Assembly (NCBI GenBank): GCA_900073065.1
Contig: FJOG01000002.1
Coordinates: forward strand, 3,326,160-3,390,159
DNA: 64,000 bases
Direction of reading: 5' to 3'
Source: Phialocephala subalpina
Lineage: Eukaryota > Ascomycota > Leotiomycetes > Helotiales > Mollisiaceae
Part shown: piece by piece, positions 47,682 to 60,584 of the stretch
Layout: every line of letters starts with the position of its first letter
Position numbering within the stretch: position 1 is the stretch's first letter
Notes under the pieces: generated by a model
What the model was told of the DNA's origin: nothing
Databases searched by the model: none
What the model saw: the letters and a program-made list of their open reading frames with translations, nothing else
Translations under genes and position numbers: made by a program

Positions 47682-49547
47682 CTAGAATTCGTTCTCATCG
47701 CTTCCTGCTATGATGACATTATTGACCTTCAACACCATACGACATAACTGAGTAGCCAGCATCAGCTGCTGTCTCTTCCCAATCAACGGATCAATGACAA
47801 ACGCGTCCCTCATGTCGTTGCTGCCAGTCTGCATGCAGTCAACACCTAATCTTGAATTCCTCTCCGTGACCTGTCTGCTCTTGATACTGGCAAGAGTCTC
47901 GATTGGTGATAAGCCGGAGTTCTCTGCAAGTGCCATGGGGACAGCGTCAAGCGCATCTGCGAATGCTCGCATGGCGTATTGCTCCAGGCCAGGAGACTTG
48001 ACGGCAGCATCTTCCACGGCGAGGGAGCATGCGATCTCGGCAGCACCTCCACCATATACAACACGGTTATCTCTGACGAGGTTTCGGACAACGCAAAGGG
48101 CATCGTGGAGGGATCTCTTCGCCTCGTCGATGATCTAGGGAGCAAGGTTAGCTCTTTCTTGGCATATAGTGTGAAGATATTCTTACCATCTTGTTGCTTC
48201 CTCGCACAAAGACTGTGACTGCTCTGGTGTTGGCGCACTCCTCGATGACAAGCATCTTCTCCCGAGTTGTGCCAAACTCCATTTCTCGTACGATACCAGC
48301 CTTTCCAAGCTTCTCGGCCGACAAGTCCTCGAATCTTGGTACTATTCTTCCGTTTGTAGCAATGGCGATCAGCTCGATTTCTGGTCCTCCAACCCATCTG
48401 ACCGCAGGGAGCTTATTCTGCAGTAACAAGTGATTTGCCTCATCATCGAAGCCCCACTGGCAGATAACAAGATTTGCACCGGTATCCTTGATTTGCTGGA
48501 TCATCTCAGCGAACTTGTCCTTCTCGTACGTCTGCAACTTTTTGAATTCCTCCACACTTGTAATGTCCAACTTGTGCTTCGTCTTTGGCTTTGGGGGCTC
48601 GAATGCGCATGTTAGAATCGCAATCTTGGCATCGCGGACTTCGGAAGGCATTTGAGGGTGGGAGAAATCTTTGTCGACAATGACACCTTGTACCAGCAGA
48701 GAATCCTCGAGTGATCCGCCAACCTTACCGTCAACCTTGATCAAGTCGAAATCCACATCCTTGCGCTCAAGATCTGCCACGGACATAATAGCATCGACAG
48801 CAATATTGGCAAACTGGTCGTGTGCCTTGGAGACAATCTTGCTTCCTAAACTCGTTCTCGCCACCTTGACCAAGTTTGTTTTGTCCGTCTTTGTGAACTC
48901 AATGGTATCCGCAATCTTGTCCAACTCTGCAACTGCAATATCACAAGCCTGGTCGTACCCATCTGCTATTCTGATCGGATGAATTCCCTTGTCAATAAGC
49001 TCTGCTGCCTGCTCTAATAAAGCTCCTGCCAGAACGACTACACCGGTTGTACCATCGCCAATTTCGTCGTCCTGTGATTTCGAGAGCTCAACCAGAAGCT
49101 TTGCTACATGGTTCTGGATTTCCATCTGTCCCAAAATCGTAGCGCCATCATTCGTAACGGTGATATCGCCATCAGGAGAAATGAGGATTTTGTCGAGACC
49201 TCGTGGGCCGAGGGAAGTCTTGACAATATTGGCTACTGTTCTCGCGGCGATGATATGTGACTTGACGGCATCGGTACCATGCTGTCTCTTCTTCTTTCCT
49301 TGACTTGGGCATATTAGAGAATATTTATAAGAAGGATCAGATGTTCTTACTCTCGAACAACAATGAACGGTCTGCCTTGCTCATCCTTAACGACGGAGGC
49401 TAGGAAGCCAAGTTAGCATCTGTAGATAACTAAAGTATTTGCGAGTGTCGTCTACCTTGTGACATATCAATATCTATAAGTAAAAAGTTAGCAAGAGCTC
49501 TGGATTCCATACGCTTCCAATTTGAGGTGCAACGTACTCATGGCCAT
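47682..49547 (-). CDS. CCT5: T-complex protein 1 subunit epsilon (CCT5)
   Basis: Five exons (49547-49538, 49473-49456, 49399-49351, 49303-48187, 48134-47682) give 548 residues. Two micro-exons of 10 and 18 nt encode the start and are supported by branch sites and by the restored N-terminus [20 protein letters not shown]. Group II chaperonin hallmarks are [20 protein letters not shown], the ATP motif GDGTTGVVV and the epsilon-specific [14 protein letters not shown]. The end of the equatorial domain has [10 protein letters not shown] and GVDCM. CCT5 is one of eight subunits of the cytosolic ring chaperonin that folds actin and tubulin. Introns are 47-64 bp. The gene is divergent from the sugar transporter. 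Confidence 0.95.
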
Positions 49548-50181
49548 GTTGGCTGTGAATACAGTCTTTGAAGACTGTAGCAACTATCCGGTGAGGTTCA
49601 GGAGGTATGGAAACGAGTTTGAAAAGGGTTCCGCAGTTCGTCACAGCTGCTTTCTCAAGGCAACGCGTTTCAATGTCTCAAGTCGCGTTGATCAAGCTCT
49701 GAAAGTTTTTGTAAGGTGTCAAGGCACCAACGAGGCATCCATGCGTTAGTGCATTTAGCACGTGATACCCCCTTCAACAGAGGCGACTTTTTGAGGCGCT
49801 CCATCCTTGCTCATCAATCGCAGTCTGCCCCAGATGTCCCAAGTATGGCTGAACATTAGTTGCATGGCCAAGTCGGCAAACCTTCTCTGAATGCCAGAGC
49901 CATCTCATGTATCCTTCTTTGATTTTCAGCTTCCTCTTCTTGACTCAAGCCATTTGACGCAAGCTTATTCCCGTCACCAAGAATGCGGGTTGTGGGGTAA
50001 GAAGATCCTCGCTCTAGTTCTCCAAGTGAGGAGAGATGGGCACCGTCAATGCAGGTTGACATGCCGCCGTCGGTAGTATATCACTCTCCTTTGCCATTGC
50101 GGTAATGATGGGATTTCTTCAGTCAACCAGATCCTTCGTGACTTTGTCTTACCACTCAAATCTATTCCCATTGCCACAATC
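49548..50181. promoter_or_regulatory. Divergent promoter region (CCT5 / sugar transporter)
   Basis: About 630 bp between two divergent start codons; no specific element claimed. Confidence 0.4.
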
Positions 50182-52075
50182 ATGGGTTTTCTACCAGAAA
50201 TCAGAGGCAGATCCCTCTACGCGCTCATGAAGTTCATTTGCGGATGTTCATTCATGATGTACGGTGTACGTCTGCTCTGTCCCCCCACTTTTCCTTTCTA
50301 ACCAGCTGCAGTATGATGCTGGTGTCCTTGGAGGCGTTTTACTTCACAAGCCATTCTTGGATGCCATTGGAAACCCAACAGGCGTCTACATTATTCCTAT
50401 GATATCAGCTTCCTACAGTCTAGCAGCATGTGTGACTTCCTTCTTCGTCGCTTTCGTGGCCTTCAAGATTGGCAGAAGAGGTACCATCATACTTGGATGT
50501 GTCGTCGCTGTCATCGGGAGTGTGATTCAAAGTAGTTCTTACAGCGTTGCACAACTCATTGTTGGGAGAATATGCACTGTAAGTTCCAGGATCCTTTGGA
50601 AATCTCGAGGTGCTAACATCAATTCTAGGGCTTCGCAATTGGCTGCATCTCGAGTGCTGCTCCTACGTATTTAGCAGAGACGGGTATTGAGATCGGTGAT
50701 CGAGGGCCTGCCAATGCTCTGAACGCAATTATGCTCATATCTGGAGGTATGCCTATCTCCCCTACCGGATACAATACAATAACTGACATTTACATTGTCT
50801 AGTTCCTCTTGCGTAAGCTCAATCTCCACATTAGACCTCACGTCTTGCCTAACCCACTTTGCAAGGTATTGGATAGATTATGGCTTCACCAAGATGCAAA
50901 ATCAACGTATGCCATCCTTCGCGCTGTGCACCAATCCACCTATCTGACAGCGAAACAGCCTCTTGGCGTATTCCTATTGTCTTCCAATGTGTCTTCGCCA
51001 TCATCTCCGGCGTCTGCATGTGGTTCTTGCCAGACACGCCTCGATGGTACTATGCTCGCAACCGCCTCGAAGAAGGCGACGCTATCCTCGCTCGACTCAA
51101 CGACCTTCCCATCTACTCACCCGAAGTCCAGCAGACACGACAAGAAATCATGCTCGCCATCGAGGCCGAACTCGAAGCCACTGCCAGTTTACAATGGAAA
51201 CAATTCTTGACGATGGGAATCATTGACCGCACACCGATGAAGATTGTGAGGAGGTTGTGTATATGTTTCTGGCTACCCATGATTAGGGAGTGGATGGGAA
51301 GTTCCCTGATGGCATACTACAGTAAGATTCCCAACCTATCTCAGCACTCTGAAAGCCTGCTGACATAGATATGTAGGTTCCGTTATTTTGTCAGGCATTG
51401 GTGCTCGCCCCTCACTTGTCTCCCTCCTCTCCGGAATACTCAATATCTTCTTCGCACTCGGCTGCGTCCCGCTGTACTTTACAATTGAACGATTCGGCAG
51501 ACGCTCTGTCCTCCTCTACGGTGCCATCGCCATGACGATTCTTATCACGATCTTCACAATTCTCGTTGCGGTCCCTCCTACCCCTTCCATCCAGTGGGCC
51601 TCCATCGGCGTGATCTTTATATTCCTGTTTGTGTTTGGGTACGCATGGCAAGGTTGTGTGTGGCTGTACTGTAGCGAGATCGCACCTTTAGAGTACAGGC
51701 ATATTGGTGGAGCGGCAACGGCCACGGGAGAGTGGCTGATGACCTTCTTGACGGTCTTTGCCGGGCCCATTGGACTTACCAACGTCGGGTGGAAGTTCTG
51801 GATCTGGGTCGTTAGTGGAAATCTTGTTGCTGTTATCTTCGTGTAAGTCTCATCATCCTTGCATCGCATCCCTTCATTGCCCGAGGGATGCTGACGCGTA
51901 TAGTTTCTTCCTTTGCCCAGAGACTGGCGGCAAAACACTGGAGCAAGTAGACTTCCTGTTCACGAACCACAAGCTTGCATTTAAGAATGTGGATGCCCCT
52001 GACATGGAAGGACATTATCCTGGAAATGAGATTGAAGAGAAAGACAAGAAGGTGGAGGTTGAGCATGTGAATTGA
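50182..52075 (+). CDS. MFS sugar transporter
   Basis: Eight exons (50182-50265, 50312-50578, 50629-50746, 50803-50812, 50866-50906, 50959-51321, 51377-51842, 51904-52075) give 506 residues. Exon 4 is only 10 nt and exon 5 only 41 nt; both are needed to restore ISGVPLAYWIDYG in helix 4-5. Family marks are YDAGVLGG in helix 1, GRRGTIILGC after helix 2-3, FLPDTPRWYYARNR before the central loop, FGRRSVLLYG in the second half, and CPETGGKTLEQVDFLF at the end. Twelve membrane segments are expected. It moves a hexose, pentose or disaccharide by proton symport across the plasma membrane; substrate unknown. The acidic tail after PETGGKTLEQ is cytosolic. Confidence 0.9.
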
Positions 52076-52384
52076 ACCATATGAAAATGGAGACTATGGT
52101 GCAAGGATGAAAGTAATCTTTACAACAAGTTTGAAGATACACGAGGGGTCCTTGAGGGAGAGATAAGAAAGAGTAGACGATCCAATAGATCTCTGGAGAG
52201 GTTGCCAAGGCCTCGCTTCCACTTTCAGGGGTAGCGAGCCAGTTCAAGCATTGCCTCAAGATAAAACATTAGATCACACATGTAGAACATATCTGTCTAC
52301 CCTCTCCTCCTCATATTCCGTCACCAACCCAAATCATAACCCAAAACCTTCCCACCCTCCCTATACGTCCCATTAATTGGGTTC

Positions 52385-53374
52385 TCAATCCCCCCCGGTC
52401 GTCGTGATACACAACCTGTTCCCAAGTTCCACACCCCCCTCCCTCGCAACAGCCAAACTCGTCGGATTAACCACAACACTACTATTCAACCCACCCAACA
52501 CATGTTCAGGCGCCCCACCCTCCAACGGAACTCTAAAAATCTGATTCACCGTCCCAGCAGCTAGATACGCATACCCCGTCTCTGGATCAAGGGTGAAATC
52601 ATCCGCTGTGATATTCGTCGCCAAAGTTTCGATCGCACTAGTATTCCTCAACGTATCAAGAGAGACCAGAACGCGGTGGAATGTGCTTTTGGCTTGATTG
52701 TCGAAATATACCCACGCCGTATCCTCTTCTTCATAGGGTAGGACTCTCACACCATTAATACCCAGCGCGAATCCCGGTCCCGGATTCTCAAGTTCGGGAC
52801 CTTGTAGCAAGATTGAATAGATGCCGGTGTTTACGTTGATGATCCAGAGATAACCATTCACAGAATCAGCTGCTACTATCAACCCCTTCTCCGCCGAAAG
52901 GGTTGAAAGTCCATTCAGCAACCCTGATTCCTTGATCAAAACCACCTCGAAGATCTTCACCCCGGTGTTGGTTTCGTAGCTGTATGAAGAGAGATCGACG
53001 GTCCAAATCGAGAAAGTACCGTTTCCAATCGATAAAGGTGAGAGCGAGAAATTCCCAGCGATTAAATGGAAATTGTCAGGTGTGGTTTCCGTGATGCCGA
53101 AGACGGCTAAGGACGGGAAGGAGTGGATTAACGTTGCAGAGGAATTGGGACGAGGGTCCATGATGTAGAGATCTGGGGACGTGATGAGGTCGACAAGGAT
53201 TTGACCGTTGGAGCGGACGGCGATGTTTTCTACCCAGGTTGGGTTGGGGAATTCGTAGATAGTGTATAGATTAGGGAGGTTTGTGCCATGGTTGCTGGAA
53301 TGGGTTTGAGGGAGTGTGAGGGCGGAGATGAGGCTGAAGAGAGATACCAGCGCCGACAGAGATCCTGTACGCAT
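52385..53374 (-). CDS. Secreted beta-propeller (SMP-30/gluconolactonase-like) with an early stop
   Basis: 329 residues, intronless as read. ATG 53374 gives a good signal peptide (MRTGSLSALVSLFSLISALT); an upstream in-frame ATG at 53476 gives none, so I prefer the inner one. Repeated blade-like segments (VENIAVRSNGQILVDLITSP, then GLIVAADSVNGYLWIINVNT, then FTLDPETGYAYLAAG) indicate a six-bladed propeller, with several N-glycosylation sites. At the end, ITTTGG runs into a G7 homopolymer (plus-strand C7 at 52390-52396) and stops. One base fewer would continue the frame to a stop at 52321 with about 20 more residues typical of the family's end. So either a sequencing error or a recent truncation. 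It converges on the transporter gene. Confidence 0.82.
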   Translation of the reverse strand: MRTGSLSALVSLFSLISALTLPQTHSSNHGTNLPNLYTIYEFPNPTWVENIAVRSNGQILVDLITSPDLYIMDPRPNSSATLIHSFPSLAVFGITETTPDNFHLIAGNFSLSPLSIGNGTFSIWTVDLSSYSYETNTGVKIFEVVLIKESGLLNGLSTLSAEKGLIVAADSVNGYLWIINVNTGIYSILLQGPELENPGPGFALGINGVRVLPYEEEDTAWVYFDNQAKSTFHRVLVSLDTLRNTSAIETLATNITADDFTLDPETGYAYLAAGTVNQIFRVPLEGGAPEHVLGGLNSSVVVNPTSLAVAREGGVELGNRLCITTTGGD

Positions 53375-54693
53375 TATGTCTGAGGCTTTTGCCAAAGCCC
53401 TTGAATGTCCGCAAAGGGCTAGATCAATGAGAAAGAAGTAACACGTACAGTGAAAATGCTGTTGCTGAAAAGTCATAAAAATCTCCTGGCATATTTATAT
53501 GATAATTATCGAGTAGGGCTGACATGACGTAAAATTGCAGAATTGATCTTGTTGGTCGAACCATGAAGGATTGGGTGTCGTAGGGACCTGTTCGAGTGAC
53601 TCTAATGGTGTAGATCCCCGCCATGTGGGGTGGGATCGCTGAAGTGAGCACTAAACTTCCCAAAGCACTAGAACTTGACAATCAAATCTCGGACAAGGTT
53701 ATTTATGAAGCGTTGACGGCTGTGCCTTACAGCTGAACGCAGTCACTGAAGAATTGGCTTCAAGCCGGAGGCTTGTGGCGTCCGGGCGTCCCCGCAAGTC
53801 GTCCCGAATACAAGGGTCGAGACTCGACCAATTACATCGCTTTGGGGATTTGAAAGGTTGAATTAAAGTTGATATACTATTCTGCAAACGGTTCTCGAAA
53901 CGATACCCCGAATACAGTAAGAGTACCGCAATAATTGCGGTGCCAATCCCCAAATCGTTGCAGACCGCAGCTCAAAATTTCCTTGAGCTGAGGTAAGATC
54001 TGACTACAACGGAGTAGAGTCCTTGCCATCCCATCGAAATTGTGAAGAAAGTATATTGTAACTCTGAAATTGAAGGATGTACCAGAACTGCAGTGGCAAT
54101 GGATGATTTTGTGCTCGCTGCAATTGCAAATTGAGCTCTAGCTTGGGAAAATTTCAACTGGCTGTCGGACGATTGGGAGCATAAAGTGCTAATAATATTT
54201 TGGCAAGAATGCCCCTGCCATCTGCTGTCCCAAATGTATCAGTGCTGTCAGCACTCCGGGAAAGACAGTGCCGAAAAGTGACTCGGTCGAGAGACCGAAT
54301 ATAGGACCCGAACAAGACCCGATCGAGGGGCAATGGGACAAAAATCATGCGTCCGCATGGGGTTTGTCCATTTTGTACGAGAGCAATGAACTCAATTGAA
54401 AGATCTCCTCGTTATAGAGGAGGATTGATCAAATTCTCCGAAATCTCGTCATGCTGCAGGGTCATCAATTGATACTCTCCATTGTTCATAGATGCTCAAA
54501 GTCAAAATTATGAACAGGATCACACCACCATAACGGCCTTATGCGTGAGTCCAAGAGTCAAACGAAGATAAACAGACACTGTCATCCTTTTTTATCAAAA
54601 TATTTCTCTTCATCAACTCCACAGCAGATTGCGAAGTCCTGATCCACCACTTCAAATCTTCCTCAGTATCATTGCATCAATATTAGCCTCAAG
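53375..54693. other. Intergenic region and promoter of the small secreted frame
   Basis: No supported gene. The last about 110 bp before 54694 (CTTTTTTATCAAAATATTTC, then a C/A/T-rich leader) look like a fungal promoter and leader. Confidence 0.4.
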
Positions 54694-54858
54694 ATGCGTT
54701 TCGAGCTCTCCTCTATCATCCTAGCTCTCGGCCTTATAATCACTGCACAATACTGCCTCTAGTGCCGTGAAAGCACTTCACTGTGTGAGAGGCAGTGTAC
54801 TGGTTGCGAGTACTACTCCTACATCGAAGCATACTTATACTGCTGCACCGTTGATTAA
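54694..54858 (+). pseudogene. Small secreted cysteine-rich protein frame with an in-frame TAG
   Basis: ATG at 54694 after an adenine-rich Kozak-like CAAG. The first 19 codons form a clear signal peptide (Phe/Leu/Ile/Ala-rich, ending near codon 19). A TAG at 54760-54762 (codon 23) interrupts the frame. It then stays open to TAA 54856-54858, and this part is rich in Cys (seven after the stop, one before) and Tyr, with a CxxC and a CC pair near the end. That is the layout of a small secreted effector-like or antimicrobial-like fungal protein. No intron fits around the TAG. It may be a dead allele, a sequencing error or a stop read through. Function unknown; too short to be sure. Confidence 0.5.
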
Positions 54859-56831
54859 ACCCTCCTTGAGGTACCTATGAAACATCCACTTTCGTTAGTG
54901 GTCTGAAAACTACTGACATTTCGTACAAGAGAAGTTCCAAAATCTACGACACGAGAGGTGGGGTTTCAAGAACAAGACATGACATCTGATGGAATACACT
55001 CGTAAGGAGCGTGATGATTATAGTAAGAAGATGGATGGCAGAATTGAAAGTCCATATTGGAGAGGAGACTTTGCTCTTGTATGAAAGCGAACAGCTTATC
55101 ACTCCATTTGAACCAAGGTGATTGAAACGAATGTCATGTTGGCCAGGCCCCTTGTCTACTGTTCTTTATGCTTGATAAAATACTCAGAATTCTTGAAGGC
55201 AGACAATATGAGCGTAAGTGCTTGGCATGAAGAGTAGAAGTGCTTGTGAAAGTGGGCAAGCTGACAAAATGTTTAACCCCACTACCCCACCTCGAGGTAG
55301 AGTTATCAAACCTCGCTTGGTGCTTCTCAAGAATTTCCAACAGGTGAAGCATCCAGAAATGCGAACTCCGAACAGTTGAGCTTTCCCCTCCATCATATTA
55401 TTGCGCTGGTAGAGAGACGATATTGAAGACTCGGTTCAGCAGGAGGAAGACTCAAAGGTGGAGCTCCCGAATGCGGTTAGGTAGTCTCGCCCTCGGTTCA
55501 AGCCGTTGGCTGGACCTTGCCTCTTAAATCCTTCCTTCGCCACTTCATTTATTTTCCCAAGCTTCACAATTACCCAATACGACGGCATACGACACTTCCC
55601 TGTCGATACTGCCGCATTTGCAGAAATGCAGACACCCAAGATGATTCCATTTGCGATTTCCTATTCCATCAAGCGACGTCCTTGAGCGCAATCTCTCTTC
55701 TCAATCGGCAAGCCCAAGACAGCATACGAGGGATCTCGATCGGTCGAGCGAACAGAAGCTAGCGGCTCTTCTGACCTTCGAGAACGTCGCACAAGTAGTC
55801 TTGGGATGACCCGACGCAATCTACGTCGAGCCAATGGATCATGCAGTCTCACCGTCTCACCGTCTTCCCTCTTTCATTCAGGCGAACGCCCAGTTGGATG
55901 GTGATTGGTCAATGTCACGACGTGCAGTCCAACTTCCTGCATGCGACTACACGTGATTGTCGAAGATTTGTGATCACCAATGAGCAGACTCGAGGTTGCC
56001 TCTCGTCTCTCCGGCCATTCTCTGTCTCTAACGAATCCAACAACTGTGTTCATGCGCGGCCCTCTTAGGTTTCTCCCTACATCCTCCTGAACAGGATCCG
56101 ATTGCAGGGTCTCCTCGTTCGATCTGATTGTGGCAATCTTGCAATCTTGCATCCTTTTATCCAGGCCAAAGCTGGACTCTGGGCATGTTCTTGCCGAGGC
56201 TCTGCGTCCCAACGAAGAGGAAAGCGGGCAAGCAACGATGTTAATGTTCAGTCAGCGCAGACGAGGCCGAGAGTGCGCACTCCATTCCGGGATCAAAATC
56301 CAACCAAGAACGTACGGATTCCTTTGGGCGGGTTCTTCGTTCCGTGTCAAATATGGACGACAGCCCCCAATTGTTGCGCATGACTTCCAGTGAAGCTGAT
56401 CATCGAGAAGAGTTAAAAGACTCTCCTCAATTTAAATTTGTGAGGGGTTCAGCAACCGACGAGGTCTTATTTGTGGAAACCTCTTGTAGAAAGTACGCAG
56501 GATGAATTATACCAGAGCTGACCCCTGGTCCCAAATATCGCATGGCACATCATACAGGGATGTGGGATGGAGATGCTGCCCGAAAATCCGGGGGGTGGTC
56601 AAAGACTTAAGCCTCTTCAAGCATGACAGCTTGCTCTTCCGTGTAGCAAGTCACTGATGGCTGCACCACTGTGATTTACGACAGGGTCCAGAGTTGGGTG
56701 CATGCCACATAAAGGTACCGAAGGCCCTGCGCGATGGGGTTCTCCCGAGCGGTCCCGTATCTTGAACGATATCAATCGATTGGCAAGTCCAATCTTCATT
56801 CGAAGGCTTTTTTGATCCTGCGTCGCCCGCC
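54859..56831. other. Long intergenic region
   Basis: Many short overlapping frames, none supported. The 3' part is probably the promoter of the second transporter. Confidence 0.4.
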
Positions 56832-58731
56832 ATGAATCGCCTGGATCTGCCAGAGCTGGACAAGTACGAGGATGAACATTACATGGTCGAAAACATCGGA
56901 CCACACAGTCTGGATCTGGTACGAGCAGAGAGATATGTCCCCTTGCCGATTACTAACGTTGTGATTTAGCAAAAACATGCGGAGGTCGAAGTCAAGATCA
57001 TTCGGGGAAATGAGGCATTCAATGAGGCGATGATAAGGGAGCCACCGCGGCCATGGACTTTATCGACAATGCAATTATATGCAGCATGTTTCATTGGATT
57101 CTTCTGCGCGACGATGAACGGATACGATGGATCTTTAATCAATAACCTGCTGGCTGATAAATCATTCCTCGAGTACTACCATGGAGAGAACGCTGGGATT
57201 TGGGCTGGAATTGTGACTTCGATGTACCAAATCGGTGGAGTGGTTTCGCTACCCTTCGTTGGACCTGCCGCAGATACATTTGGAAGACGGTTTGGAATGT
57301 GGATAGGATGCGCGCTGATCATCATCGGGACAGTCATCCAGGGAGTTGCAAGCCAAGCTGAAGGTGTGAAGCAATTCATGGGAGGTCGATTCTTGCTAGG
57401 TTTCGGAGTCAATATCGCCGCGGCAGCGGGACCGATGTATGTCGTCGAAGTCTCCCATCCTGCTTACCGCGGTATCGTAACGGCTATCTTCAATACCTTC
57501 TGGTTCACTGGATCGATCATTGCTAGTGGTGTCGCGCGAGGAGGTGCTAGTCTGCCTGGAAACGCTTCTTGGAGACTCATCATTTGGATCCAGCTCATGT
57601 TTGCTTGCATTATCTTCGGCGCTGCATACTTCCTTCCTGAGTCTCCAAGATGGCTCTACGTGAACAACAAGCAAGAAGCATCCAAGGCTATGCTCACCAA
57701 ATTCCACGGCGAGGGAAACCCAGACAGCGAGTGGGTGAAGCTTCAGTTGAACGAATATGAGGAATTGCTTGAAATGGACGGAGCGGATAAGCGTTGGTGG
57801 GATTACAGAGCGCTATTCAAGACCAAGTCAACTCGCTACAGACTTTTCTGTAACGTTGCTGTCGTGGTCTTCGGTCAATGGGCAGGGAATGGTATGCATA
57901 TTCCCATTTGCTCTTTATCGCTAACCACTTTATAGCTGTGCTCTCCTACTTTATGAGCAAAGTCCTCGACACGATTGGTATCACCAGTGAAATTGGCCAA
58001 GCAAACGTCATCCTGATAAACAACTGTCAACAATTCTGCTGGGCTCTCCTAGGTGCCAACCTCGTCGATAGAATCGGTCGACGACCACTCCTCCTCTTCT
58101 CCAACGCAGGCTGCTGCATCGTATGGCTCGCCATGACTGTTTCCGCTGCTGCATACCAGAGATCTATCCCAGGCGTGACAAGTGACAACCCCAAGGGAAC
58201 CGGTGTTGGTACCGATAATGCTGCTGGGACTGTGTGCCTGGTGTTCATTTTCATCTTTGGAGCTGTGTATTCGGTAGGCTTTACGCCATTGCAAGCTCTT
58301 TATCCTGTTGAGGTGCTGTCGTTCGAGATGAGAGCTAAAGGCATGGGCTTTGCCGGTTTTGCTACTGCCGCTGGTGAGTTTCACTCCATTCCCCGCGTAG
58401 GTATAAACACTGACTTGAATACAGCTCAAATGCTCAATCAATTCGCATGGCCAGTCTCTATGGATAAGATCGGTTGGAAAACATACATTATATTCACAGT
58501 ATGGTGTGGCGTTCAAACAATAGTGATATACTTCTTCATTCCCGAGACGAAGAACAGAACGGTATGTTTCCTCCCTTCTTCCAATTACAAGCTCGCTCAT
58601 GTTGTCTCGCGTCTTAGCTCGAAGAATTGGATGAGATTTTCAACTCGCCGAACCCAGTACGGGCCTCGGTTGCGAAGAAGAGATTGGGTTTCGACGCCTA
58701 TGGAGAGGTCGTCAATATCCAGGAGATATGA
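56832..58731 (+). CDS. MFS sugar transporter, lactose-permease-like
   Basis: Five exons (56832-56918, 56970-57891, 57936-58373, 58425-58561, 58618-58731) with introns of 44-56 bp give 565 residues. Residues 1-70 are a charged cytosolic lead. Then come helix 1 with FFCATMNGYDGSLINNL, DTFGRRFGMWIGC, and YFLPESPRWLYVNNKQEA before the central loop. The second half has VDRIGRRPLLLFSNAGC, GFTPLQALYPVEVLSFEMRA and YFFIPETKNRT-LEELDEIFN (restored across the last intron). This is the fungal lactose/hexose permease branch; twelve membrane segments, proton-coupled uptake. It is one of two sugar porters near the secreted-protein genes, consistent with growth on plant sugars (inference). Confidence 0.9.
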
Positions 58732-60584
58732 TCGCCTGCCTCACTTTAAACCATATTTCTCTTCCACTCCATCAAAATTACCATCACATGAAAATCGCTA
58801 CTTAATACCCTCTCGTGCCGATCCTCACATACAACAACCATCGAATACGACGATCATCAAATACTCATTGTCTGTCCCGAGAAGACAGAGATACCGCGGC
58901 TTGGCCGAGGCCGAGGAAGGAAGAAAGCAACAACGAAGAAAATGAAGATACCCCAGATGACCTCGGTGTCAGGTCAGGTTCTGCGAGGAAACAACACCAG
59001 GAGAAAGGAAAGGAAGGCAGAAAAGCATGCGGAAGGAAATCAATCAGCAGCATGATCTCTTGAATGCATTTTTTCGCAGCGAGGAGCGAGCGGGAGCAGG
59101 CGGCGTCTCTTGACGGATCGTGTAGGCGTCGGCGCTAGCGCTATGGGAGCAAGTGCTTAGGTTGAAATGGTACTTTTGTCCATAGGCTGCGGTCACAATG
59201 ACAGAATCGATCTTACCAATTTTGTGTCCATGACATCACATAGTGCTCAGTGAAACACACAATGTTGATCACATATCGCCGGTTCTCTCCAGCGTCCACA
59301 AGTGTTGAGACGTACACTCGCTCCTCGAGATTTACGTCAGAGATCGAGAGCTCAATCTTTCTGATGGGCTCCGGAGTCCCACAACGGCCAACTCTCATAC
59401 TGTCCGCGCCCCTTCCCAGTCTGTCTTAGCACGAGACCTTGCACTCCAACCGGGAAGGAATGTTCTCCATGACTGTGCTTTTCGAAAGGAAGTGGGGCTG
59501 TATGCTGGGCAATTCTGGCAACACAGTGTCCCGGTAGACGAGTCAAGGAACAGCTCAGGAGTACAATTGCCGACGGTAGCACTGTGAAGATCTCCAGCGT
59601 CCTCGCACTATGAACCGTAGAATTTGCAAGAGAGCAGGCCCCAGAGCCCTACCACAAAAGCAGCATCCTACACCGGGCACAGCTTGGAGGTATTGGGACT
59701 GAAGTTTTCCAATGGCACCTGGAAGAGGACTGTGTATTGACGAGATCATGGTCAACGCTTAGCGGCGAACTCCTCGATCCTCGCTACTTCCTCTTTCGAT
59801 GGCCTCGATGTTCATGCTCTTCAATCTCGCAAAGTGTCGGAATCTCGTTTGGCAATCACTGCGTGATATTTAGAGTCGATTTAAACCCCTTTTATCAAAC
59901 TTGATTTGTAACACCCACCTCCATTTCCAACGTTGTTGTTTACCATATGCATCAACAATGAAAAGTAGAATGCGTAGATCTGTTGCTCTTGGTGATTTTG
60001 TCAAGAGTTGGATGCTCAGGTTCTACCGGAAGATTGGCGAACCGGATTCGAGATTCTAGCATCACATAATGCCAGGGAAACAAATCCATTGAGCGATGAA
60101 GACTGTGACAGAGCGACCGCAAGACAGGGGAGAATCTTATTTTGAAGTATGATATTGTCGCTCGTGTAATAGGGCTGGAGCGGGGCACGGGAGCCCATCG
60201 TTCCTGCATCTTCGAGCGACCATAAAACAGCTGATATCAAGCAAATGATTGGGTCGAGATTCATCTCATCGCTGTGGCGTTCCTTCAGGCATGAACTCCT
60301 GTAGGATAGGAGAAAATCACCACGCTCTGGGGTGCAAGTGGTTGCACTGAGAGCGACGAGATCCTTGTCAGAGCGACGGAGGGGCATTTCTCGTCAGCTT
60401 CTACTGGTTCCTGACCCCTACATCGACCTCACCGCCCACGACTTTGGGCTTTGTGGCTGAGAGAGGTGTGAAAGCACAAGTGAAAGCATCGAATTGTTAA
60501 ATCCTCGATATCCAACAGCAATTAGTTGAGATCCGTATAAATTTTTACGGTTTCCGTCGTGAGTTCTCTAAACTTTCACTTTCA
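58732..60584. other. Intergenic region
   Basis: 3' region of the transporter, then spacer with unconvincing frames (for example the minus-strand 60387-60016). The promoter of the Zn2Cys6 gene is in the last few hundred bases. Confidence 0.4.
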
